From assembly GCA_938011245.1 (NCBI GenBank), contig CALLUJ010000021.1, positions 1-50,328 of the forward strand: a stretch of DNA of 50,328 bases. The letters run 5' to 3'. Source of the DNA: an uncultured Aquimarina sp. Its GTDB lineage: Bacteria > Bacteroidota > Bacteroidia > Flavobacteriales > Flavobacteriaceae. Numbering within the stretch: position 1 is the stretch's first letter; each line of letters starts with the position of its first letter. Positions 44,065-50,328 of the stretch are shown here, in pieces. The notes below the pieces were generated by a model. The model was not told where the DNA came from. It searched no databases and saw only the letters and a list, made by a program, of their open reading frames with translations. The position numbers and the translations under genes are program-made.

Positions 44065-45297
44065 ATGGAGAACATTGCACTAATAGACTCATTTTCGGAG
44101 TTTAAGGACGATAAATCAATCGACCGTGTAACGTTAATGTCAATATTAGAAGAGACTTTTAGAAGTGCTCTAAAGAAAAAATACGGTTCCGATGATAATT
44201 TCGATATTATTGTTAATCCAGATAAAGGAGATTTGGAAATTTGGAGAAACCGTGTCATTGTTGACGATGGAGAGGTAGAGGATGAAAATCAAGAAGTATC
44301 GATATCTGATGCAAGAAGGATTGAAACCGATTTTGAAGTAGGAGAAGATCTTTCTGAAGAGGTGAAACTTATGGATTTGGGACGCAGAGCTATTTTAGCA
44401 CTTCGTCAAAATTTGATTGCTAAAATACATGAGCATGATAATACCAATTTGTATAAACAATTTAAAGATTTAGAAGGCGAAATTTATACCGCAGAAGTAC
44501 ATCACATTAGGCATAAAGCAGTAATATTGTTAGATGATGATGGAAATGAAGTAATATTGCCAAAGGAGAAACAGATACCTTCGGACTTCTTTAGGAAAGG
44601 TGAAAATGTAAGAGGGATTATTGAAACGGTAGAATTAAGAGGGAATAAGCCTGCAATTATTATGTCTAGAACATCACCTTTGTTTTTAGAAAAATTATTT
44701 GAGCAAGAAATTCCAGAAGTTTTCGACGGACTTATTAATATTAAAAATGTAATGCGTGTTCCAGGAGAAAAGGCAAAAGTAGCTGTAGACTCATACGACG
44801 ATCGTATAGATCCAGTAGGAGCATGTGTTGGTGTAAAAGGTTCCCGTATTCATGGAATAGTTCGTGAATTAGGAAATGAAAACATAGATGTAATTAATTA
44901 CACAAATAACACACAGCTATATATTACTAGAGCCTTAAGCCCTGCAAGAGTTACTTCTGTTAAATTAAACGAAGAAACAAAGCGTGCAGAAGTAATGTTG
45001 AAGCCAGAAGAGGTTTCCAGAGCAATTGGTCGTGGAGGGCACAATATTCGTTTAGCAGGAATGCTTACAGGATATGAAATTGACGTGTTTAGAGAAGGAG
45101 TAGAGGAAGATGTAGAATTAACAGAATTTTCTGATGAAATTGATGCTTGGATTATTTCTGAGTTAGCAAAGATTGGTTTAGATACTGCTAAAAGTGTGTT
45201 AGAACAAGATGTTAAAGATCTTGTAAAACGTACCGATTTAGAAGAAGAAACAATTATTGAAGTTGTAAATATATTGAAATCTGAATTTGAAGATTAA
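44065..45297 (+). CDS. nusA: Transcription termination/antitermination factor NusA
   Basis: 410 residues. N-terminal RNA-polymerase-binding domain, S1 domain (EIYTAEVHHIRHKAVILLDDDGNEVILP), then two KH domains (DPVGACVGVKGSRIHGIVRELGNE; SRAIGRGGHNIRLAGMLTGYEI). As in other Bacteroidota it lacks the acidic repeats of the long E. coli protein. Confidence 0.97.
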   Translation: MENIALIDSFSEFKDDKSIDRVTLMSILEETFRSALKKKYGSDDNFDIIVNPDKGDLEIWRNRVIVDDGEVEDENQEVSISDARRIETDFEVGEDLSEEVKLMDLGRRAILALRQNLIAKIHEHDNTNLYKQFKDLEGEIYTAEVHHIRHKAVILLDDDGNEVILPKEKQIPSDFFRKGENVRGIIETVELRGNKPAIIMSRTSPLFLEKLFEQEIPEVFDGLINIKNVMRVPGEKAKVAVDSYDDRIDPVGACVGVKGSRIHGIVRELGNENIDVINYTNNTQLYITRALSPARVTSVKLNEETKRAEVMLKPEEVSRAIGRGGHNIRLAGMLTGYEIDVFREGVEEDVELTEFSDEIDAWIISELAKIGLDTAKSVLEQDVKDLVKRTDLEEETIIEVVNILKSEFED

Positions 45298-45359
45298 TCA
45301 ATTAATTACCGCAAAATAATATAGTAGAATAAAATAGTTTTTAGATTAGAAAGGCATTT

Positions 45360-48212
45360 ATGGCTGGAAATAACAACATGAGATTAAACAAGGTTTTACG
45401 CGAATTCAATATCTCGCTGGATAGGGCTGTGGACTTTTTAAGTTCTAAGGGACACGAGATTGAAGCAAGACCTACTACCAAGATTTCTTCCGAAGTCTAT
45501 CAGTTATTAACTGATGAATTTCAAAAAGATAAATCTAAAAAGGTGGCCTCAAAAGAAGTAGGTGAAGAAAATCGTAAAGAAAAAGAAGCGATTCGCCAAC
45601 GAATAGAGAGTGAGCAAGAACAAAAAAGAAAAGTTTCTCAAGAACGTGAAGTTGTAAAAGCTCGTGCTGCTCTTAATGGACCTAAACAAGTAGGGAAAAT
45701 AGACCTAAACAAAACTAAGCCCAAAGCTAAGCCCAAAGCTTTAGAGGAAGAAAAGGTAAAAGAGATTCCTACTACTAATGTAGAAAAAACTAAGCCAGTA
45801 GTTGTAGAAGAAAAGACGAAAGAGCCAGAGGTGTTTTCTAATCGACCAAAAAAACAATCTATTAAAATAACGGGTAAAGCAGACATAAATACTTCTAAAA
45901 AGAAAGATGTCGCAACGCAACAAGTTAAAGGGAGTAAAGATATCTCTAACAAAGATGATAAAAAGAAGGTGGTAGCTAAAGAAACACCAGTTGTTTCAAA
46001 AGAAACGCCAAATACTTCTACTACAGAAACAGCGGAAGGGATTGTCGAAAGTGAAAAAGTAGAAACCCAATATCAAAAATTAAAAGGACCAAACCTTACA
46101 GGTCAAAAAATAGATTTAACTCAATTTAAAAAACCAGAAAAGAAAAAAGACGATAATAAATCTGCTGATAATAAACGTAAGCGTAAGCGTATTAGCAAAC
46201 CAGGGAATTCAAATCAAAATTCAGGAGGAAATAGAAATAACAATAACAGAGGAGGTGGAAAATTCCAACAACGAGGAAAAAGAGCTCCTATAGTTAAAGA
46301 AGAACCAACAGACGAAGAAGTACAAAGACAAGTACGCGAAACTTTAGAGAAACTTCAAGGAAAATCATCTAAAGGTAAAGGAGCTAAATATCGTAGAGAT
46401 AAAAGAGATCAACACCGTCAGAAATCAGAAGACGATTTAGCGGCACAAGTAGCGGAAAGTAAAGTAATTAAAGTTACAGAATTTGTTACAGTAAGTGAAG
46501 TGGCTACAATGATGGATGTGGGAGTTACCCAAATTATATCGGCGTGTATGTCTCTAGGGATGATGGTGACTATGAACCAACGTTTAGATGCGGAAACCTT
46601 AACTATTGTAGCAGAAGAGTTTGGATTTACTGTAGATTTTGTTACAGCAGATTTAGAACAAGCAATAGAAGAAGTTGTAGATGCTCCAGAAGATTTAACA
46701 CATAGAGCCCCTATTGTAACTGTAATGGGACACGTAGATCATGGTAAAACATCACTATTAGATTACATTCGTGAAGAAAATGTAATTGCAGGCGAAAGCG
46801 GAGGAATTACACAACATATTGGCGCTTATGGAGTAACTCTAAAAAATGGTCAAAAAATAGCCTTCTTAGATACTCCAGGTCACGAGGCCTTTACAGCAAT
46901 GCGTGCACGTGGAGCCAAAGTTACCGATATAGCTATTATTGTAATTGCAGCAGACGATGATATTATGCCTCAAACTAAAGAAGCAATAAGTCATGCCCAA
47001 GCCGCAGGAGTACCTATAATTTTTGCGATTAATAAAATAGATAAACCAACAGCAAATCCAGACAATATTAAAACTAAACTTGCTGCCATGAATTTATTAG
47101 TAGAAGATTGGGGTGGTTCTATTCAATCTCACGATATTTCTGCAAAAACAGGATTAGGAGTTGAAGAGTTATTAGAAAAAGTATTATTAGAAGCGGAAGT
47201 ATTAGAATTGAAAGCCAATGCAGATAGATCTGCTACAGGAACTGTTGTAGAGGCCTTTTTGGATAAGGGAAGAGGTTATGTTTCTACGGTATTAGTGCAA
47301 ACAGGAACATTACGTATTGGCGATTTCTTATTAGCTGGTAAAAATAGTGGTAAGGTTAAGGCAATGCATGATGAGAGAGGGAACCGTATTGAAACGGCAG
47401 GGCCTTCTACTCCGGTATCGGTATTAGGTTTAGATGGCGCACCGCAAGCGGGAGACAAGTTTAATGTAATGGAAGATGAAAGAGAAGCAAAAGATATAGC
47501 TTCTAAACGATCTCAATTACATAGAGAGCAATCCGTACGTACACAGCGCCATATTACCCTTGATGAAATAGGTCGTCGTATTGCACTTGGAGACTTTAAA
47601 GAATTGAATATTATTCTTAAAGGAGATGTGGATGGTTCTGTAGAAGCATTAACAGACTCTTTCCAGAAGTTATCTACAGACGAGATACATGTTAATATTA
47701 TACACAAAGCAGTTGGTGCTATAACAGAAAGTGATGTGTTATTGGCTTCGGCTTCGGATGCTATTATTATAGGGTTTAATGTAAGACCTGCCGGGAATGC
47801 CCGTACAGTAGCAGATAATGAAGAAATTGATATCCGTATGTATTCTATTATATACGATGCTATTAATGACTTGAAAGACGCTATGGAAGGAATGCTTTCT
47901 CCAGAAATGAAGGAAGAAATTACAGGTACAGCCGAAATTAGACAAACTTTTAAAATATCTAAAGTTGGAACCATTGCAGGATGTATGGTGCTTACAGGGA
48001 AAATATTCCGTAGTTCTCAAATTCGTTTAATTAGAGAAAGTGTAGTAATTTATACAGGCGAACTTTCTGCTTTAAAACGCTTTAAAGATGATGTGAAAGA
48101 TGTAGCCAAAGGATATGATTGCGGTATGCAAATTAAAAATTACAATGATATTAAAGAAGGTGATATTATTGAAGCTTTTGAAGAAGTTGCTGTAAAAAAG
48201 AAATTAAAGTAA
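45360..48212 (+). CDS. infB: Translation initiation factor IF-2
   Basis: 950 residues. An N-terminal IF2_N-like domain, then a long Lys/Glu/Asn/Gly-rich linker (about 70-370), then a second small domain and the GTPase with [12 protein letters not shown] (G1), DTPGHEAF (G3) and NKIDKP (G4), followed by domains II-IV. Delivers initiator tRNA to the 30S subunit. Many short frames on either strand within it are shadows. Confidence 0.98.
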   Translation: MAGNNNMRLNKVLREFNISLDRAVDFLSSKGHEIEARPTTKISSEVYQLLTDEFQKDKSKKVASKEVGEENRKEKEAIRQRIESEQEQKRKVSQEREVVKARAALNGPKQVGKIDLNKTKPKAKPKALEEEKVKEIPTTNVEKTKPVVVEEKTKEPEVFSNRPKKQSIKITGKADINTSKKKDVATQQVKGSKDISNKDDKKKVVAKETPVVSKETPNTSTTETAEGIVESEKVETQYQKLKGPNLTGQKIDLTQFKKPEKKKDDNKSADNKRKRKRISKPGNSNQNSGGNRNNNNRGGGKFQQRGKRAPIVKEEPTDEEVQRQVRETLEKLQGKSSKGKGAKYRRDKRDQHRQKSEDDLAAQVAESKVIKVTEFVTVSEVATMMDVGVTQIISACMSLGMMVTMNQRLDAETLTIVAEEFGFTVDFVTADLEQAIEEVVDAPEDLTHRAPIVTVMGHVDHGKTSLLDYIREENVIAGESGGITQHIGAYGVTLKNGQKIAFLDTPGHEAFTAMRARGAKVTDIAIIVIAADDDIMPQTKEAISHAQAAGVPIIFAINKIDKPTANPDNIKTKLAAMNLLVEDWGGSIQSHDISAKTGLGVEELLEKVLLEAEVLELKANADRSATGTVVEAFLDKGRGYVSTVLVQTGTLRIGDFLLAGKNSGKVKAMHDERGNRIETAGPSTPVSVLGLDGAPQAGDKFNVMEDEREAKDIASKRSQLHREQSVRTQRHITLDEIGRRIALGDFKELNIILKGDVDGSVEALTDSFQKLSTDEIHVNIIHKAVGAITESDVLLASASDAIIIGFNVRPAGNARTVADNEEIDIRMYSIIYDAINDLKDAMEGMLSPEMKEEITGTAEIRQTFKISKVGTIAGCMVLTGKIFRSSQIRLIRESVVIYTGELSALKRFKDDVKDVAKGYDCGMQIKNYNDIKEGDIIEAFEEVAVKKKLK

Positions 48213-48234
48213 TAAATATTATTTAATTATATAG

Positions 48235-48264
48235 AAAAGGCTGTCTGGAAAGACGGTCTTTTTT
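48235..48264 (+). terminator. Terminator of the infB operon
   Basis: AAAAGGCTGTCT (48235-48246), loop GGAA, AGACGGTCTTTT (48251-48262) with two wobble pairs, then more Ts. Confidence 0.85.
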
Positions 48265-48302
48265 GGTTTAAAATAAAAAAATGAATTGTAGAGATGTTAA
48301 AA

Positions 48303-48323
48303 AGAAAATAACGAAGTTATTTT
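48303..48323. repeat. 9-bp perfect hairpin upstream of the peroxiredoxin
   Basis: GAAAATAAC, loop GAA, GTTATTTTC. About 80 bases before the peroxiredoxin ATG; no T-run on the plus strand. It could be an operator. Confidence 0.35.
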
Positions 48324-48400
48324 CACAAAAGTTTAAGGGAAAGTATTGTTAGTGCAAGCTATTTTAGCGACTTAATTTACTCAATCAAAAACATGAAATT

Positions 48401-49039
48401 ATGTCTTTAACCACACAATTAAAAGAATTAGCGGATCAAATGGCTACTAAAATCCCAGTAGAAGCTCAAGCCGTAATGGAAAACGCTATAAACGATTTAA
48501 AGAATTCTAACCTTATAGATAAAGCATTAAAAACAGGAGATGTATTACCAAATATTGTATTGCCTAATGTTAAAGGAGAAGCTATTTCTCTTCAATCTAA
48601 ATTGAAGTCTGGGAAAAAATTAGTTATTGCTTTTTATAGAGGTGGGTGGTGTCCGTACTGTAATGTTGAACTTGTAGCTCTACAAAAAATACTCCCTGAA
48701 ATACAGGCAAAAGGAGCAGAGCTTATAGCAATTACTCCAGAGTCTCCAGATAATTCATTATCTACTACAGAGAAAAATGAGTTAACTTTTGAAGTACTTA
48801 CAGATAAGGATAATAAAATAGCAAACTCTTTAAATTTAGCATATCAATTACCAGAAGAATTAAATGTATTATATAAAAACTTTGGTATAGATCTAAAAGA
48901 AAGTCAAGGTAATACAGAAAAAACGCTTCCAATAGCAGCAACCTACGTAGTAGAAGCTTCAGGAAAAGTAACCTACCATTTCTTAAAAGAAGACTATAAA
49001 TTAAGAGCAGATACAAGTGATATTTTGAATGCTATATAG
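48401..49039 (+). CDS. Peroxiredoxin-like AhpC/TSA-family protein
   Basis: 212 residues. FYRGGWCPYCNVELVAL has Cys84-x-x-Cys87 in a thioredoxin fold; the resolving Cys of 2-Cys peroxiredoxins is absent, so it resembles the CxxC peroxiredoxin-like group. No signal peptide, hence cytosolic thiol peroxide reduction is likely. Own terminator at 49102. Confidence 0.9.
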   Translation: MSLTTQLKELADQMATKIPVEAQAVMENAINDLKNSNLIDKALKTGDVLPNIVLPNVKGEAISLQSKLKSGKKLVIAFYRGGWCPYCNVELVALQKILPEIQAKGAELIAITPESPDNSLSTTEKNELTFEVLTDKDNKIANSLNLAYQLPEELNVLYKNFGIDLKESQGNTEKTLPIAATYVVEASGKVTYHFLKEDYKLRADTSDILNAI

Positions 49040-49101
49040 ATTTTTTTATGAAATTAAATCCTTAGAAATAAAAAATAATATACTTAAATGTGTTAAATTG
49101 A

Positions 49102-49136
49102 AAATATCGTGGATTATAATTCACGATATTTTTTTT
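49102..49136 (+). terminator. Terminator of the peroxiredoxin gene
   Basis: AAATATCGTG (49102-49111), 10-base loop, CACGATATTT (49122-49131), then a T-run. Confidence 0.85.
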
Positions 49137-49385
49137 GATTATTTGGATGTATATTTATTCTAATGTTTGGCAGTATTCAAAATTTTGTATAAACAGAATT
49201 TCAGAGGATTTAACTTTTTTATAGATAAGTCCTTTTTTTTAATATAGCTAAGAATTGTTTTATGTATTGTGTGTAGTTATATATTTAATGTATCACATAA
49301 ATTTGAGTATTTGCTGGGGAGTATATCTTTTTGTTACCAACAATAAAAAAATCTCGCAAAAGACCTATCATTAAAAATACTGATG

Positions 49386-49393
49386 TAAATTTG
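49386..49393 (+). promoter_or_regulatory. -7 element of the toxin-antitoxin operon
   Basis: TAAATTTG, an exact TAnnTTTG match, 28 bases before the antitoxin ATG. No clear -33 element. Confidence 0.45.
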
Positions 49394-49421
49394 ATTCAAT
49401 TACGAACCAAATATATTGATT

Positions 49422-49661
49422 ATGGTAAGACAGAGCATTTCCTTCACGCAACCAAATGATGAATGGTTAAAATCACAAGTAAATAGTAAAGAGTATTCTA
49501 GTAAAAGTGAATTAATTAATGATTTGATTAGACAAGCTAGAAATCAGCAAACTGAAATAGATTGGATTAGAGCTAAACTAGATAGAGCTGAACAAAGTGG
49601 ATTTACAAACGATTCAAAAGAAGATATATTAGCTGAAGCAAAATTAAGACTGAATGGCTAA
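49422..49661 (+). CDS. ParD-like antitoxin
   Basis: 79 residues from ATG 49422 (MVRQSISFTQPNDEWLKSQV). The N-terminus is a ribbon-helix-helix DNA-binding fold (SISFTQPNDEWLKSQVNSKE; SSKSELINDLIRQ), the C-terminus a charged tail that should bind the toxin. Its stop overlaps the toxin ATG by 8 bases, so the pair is translationally coupled. It probably represses its own promoter. Confidence 0.9.
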   Translation: MVRQSISFTQPNDEWLKSQVNSKEYSSKSELINDLIRQARNQQTEIDWIRAKLDRAEQSGFTNDSKEDILAEAKLRLNG

Positions 49662-49953
49662 ATATAAGTTAAGTAATGAAGCCAAAGAAGACTTAATAAG
49701 AATCTATAAATATGGAGTTAAAAAATTTGGAGAAACTCAAGCCGATAAATATTTTGATTTATTCTTTGAGTACTTTGATACTGTAGCAAATAGACTGTTC
49801 TCTTTCGAAGCTGTGGATTATATAAAAAGTGGATACAGACGCTGCCCCTGTGGAGTTGATAATATTTATTACAAATTGAATAACAACAACATTGTAGAAA
49901 TAATGGCAATTGTAGGAAGGCAAGATTTAAAAAAGGTTCTTCGAATAAAATAA
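49654..49953 (+). CDS. ParE/RelE-family toxin
   Basis: 99 residues. YKLSNEAKEDLIRIYKYGVKKFGETQADKYF is the classic ParE/RelE start, and RRCPCGVDNIYYKLNNNNIVEIMAIVGRQDL the core strand region. ParE relatives block gyrase; RelE relatives cleave mRNA. The ParD partner favours ParE. Full length and apparently intact. Confidence 0.92.
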   Translation: MAKYKLSNEAKEDLIRIYKYGVKKFGETQADKYFDLFFEYFDTVANRLFSFEAVDYIKSGYRRCPCGVDNIYYKLNNNNIVEIMAIVGRQDLKKVLRIK

Positions 49954-50029
49954 CTGTTGGTAACACTATATAAAAAACATAGGGCATTTATATTGCTTAA
50001 TCGAAAGTTGGCTGTCTATTTGCGAGGTC

Positions 50030-50091
50030 GCTAAATATAAAATTTGGCGTTTATAACAGAAAAGATAAAAGCAAAATTATTTATATTTAGC
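50030..50091. repeat. 12-bp inverted repeat beyond the toxin gene
   Basis: GCTAAATATAAA (50030-50041) and TTTATATTTAGC (50080-50091) are exact reverse complements 38 bases apart. The second arm overlaps a 14-bp palindrome TATTTAGCTAAATA (50084-50097). It lies between the toxin gene and tssD; may be structure of a lost gene's end. Confidence 0.4.
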
Positions 50092-50240
50092 TAAATAATA
50101 AACAGAAACGATAGTGCTTACCTACTGCCCTACGTTCCTTATACTTAACGTTACAAAAAGTCACTCAACAAACTTAAAAACACATTTATAATAAGTACGT
50201 TATGGTTTATATTTATAAAAACAACACAAACTAAAACGCA

Positions 50241-50328
50241 ATGTTTAAAGCCAAGCTTTTCATTTTTGAAAGAGAATACGAAGTTCTAAAATTTGAAATT
50301 CGATACAGTCAGAAAATAGACGCTATAG
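50241..50328 (+). CDS. tssD: TssD/Hcp-like type VI secretion tube protein, N-terminus only
   Basis: ATG at 50241 gives 29 codons to the window edge: MFKAKLFIFEREYEVLKFEI and RYSQKIDAI. This matches the start of Bacteroidota TssD (MSFKAKL...GKEY.VL...Y...Q..D..G). TssD forms the tube of subtype iii type VI secretion. Only a tenth to a quarter of the protein is visible, so the call rests on this short start. TssD homologues also occur as orphans beside effector genes. Confidence 0.6.
   Translation, partial: MFKAKLFIFEREYEVLKFEIRYSQKIDAI

Larger units (their letters stand above)
49040..49421. other. Gap before the toxin-antitoxin unit
   Basis: Contains a terminator (49102-49136), the left 11-bp repeat (49332-49342) and a -7 element (49386-49393). 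No other gene is seen. Confidence 0.6.
49332..49965. repeat. Perfect 11-bp inverted repeats bracketing the toxin-antitoxin pair
   Basis: TGTTACCAACA (49332-49342) and TGTTGGTAACA (49955-49965) are exact reverse complements. The right copy begins 2 bases after the toxin stop; the left lies 80 bases before the antitoxin start. The 634-bp unit between them holds only the two genes and their promoter, as expected of a small mobile cassette. No transposase is inside. Confidence 0.7.

Noticed and set aside
45638-45952. Minus-strand frames within infB
   Set aside because: Antisense shadows of the Lys/Glu-rich IF-2 linker.
1-50328. CRISPR arrays, rRNA genes, prophage
   Set aside because: No regularly spaced direct repeats, cas genes, rRNA signatures or phage structural genes were seen.

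Overview
The window is AT-rich chromosomal DNA from a member of the Bacteroidota, most likely a marine Flavobacteriaceae. Four things point there. A type IX secretion sorting domain is present (29106-29762). Many upstream regions carry the Bacteroidota -7 promoter element TAnnTTTG, often with a -33 TTTG/TTG. Several genes are of typical flavobacterial type (carboxypeptidase-regulatory-like protein, DUF6702 next to an M1 peptidase, a TssD-type Hcp). There are also enzymes that look suited to algal or sulfated polysaccharides. The genus cannot be named from sequence alone.

Layout. 1-1495 is accessory: the tail of a transposase, a long perfect hairpin, an orphan basic protein and a decayed coding scrap. 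1496-5376 holds purM and a large secreted GH42-like glycosidase. 5414-5819 is an insertion-sequence graveyard. 6498-13125 holds an aldehyde dehydrogenase, the ABC-F factor EttA, a secreted carboxypeptidase-regulatory-like protein, a PhnA-type protein and small conserved proteins. 13153-18970 is a minus-strand core run: rsfS, ftsH, a LUD-domain protein, cdsA, psd, an acyl-CoA-binding protein and a lytic transglycosylase. This links membrane protein quality control, phospholipid synthesis and the envelope. 19015-20653 carries birA and panB.

20872-29762 is mainly secreted and hydrolytic: an Asp-box lipoprotein, DUF6702 plus an M1 metallopeptidase, a DinB/YfiT-like gene with a nonsense codon, a large beta-propeller plus glycosidase gene broken by two frameshifts (best guess: lambda-carrageenase-like, GH150), and a small T9SS-sorted jelly-roll-like protein. 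The pairing suggests a small polysaccharide-use locus that is decaying, unless the frameshifts are sequence errors. 30218-43361 is mostly housekeeping: CPBP protease, tRNA-Ser(GGA), LolE-type permease, DUF1343/NamZ lipoprotein, YkgJ, a methyltransferase, a metalloprotease lipoprotein, fdhD, trmH, ybaB-type, a 2OG oxygenase, DUF721, a lipoprotein, recF, an S41 peptidase and dCMP deaminase. 43502-48212 is the rimP-nusA-infB operon, with a good promoter and a terminator-like hairpin just before rimP. 48401-49039 is a peroxiredoxin.

The right edge is accessory again. A ParD/ParE-type toxin-antitoxin pair lies inside a perfect 11-bp inverted repeat, and the window ends in the first 29 codons of a TssD/Hcp-like type VI secretion tube protein. 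I found no complete new multi-gene system. The most promising leads are the broken polysaccharidase locus, the repeat-bounded toxin-antitoxin unit beside tssD, the rimP leader hairpin and several promoters that imply leaderless mRNAs.
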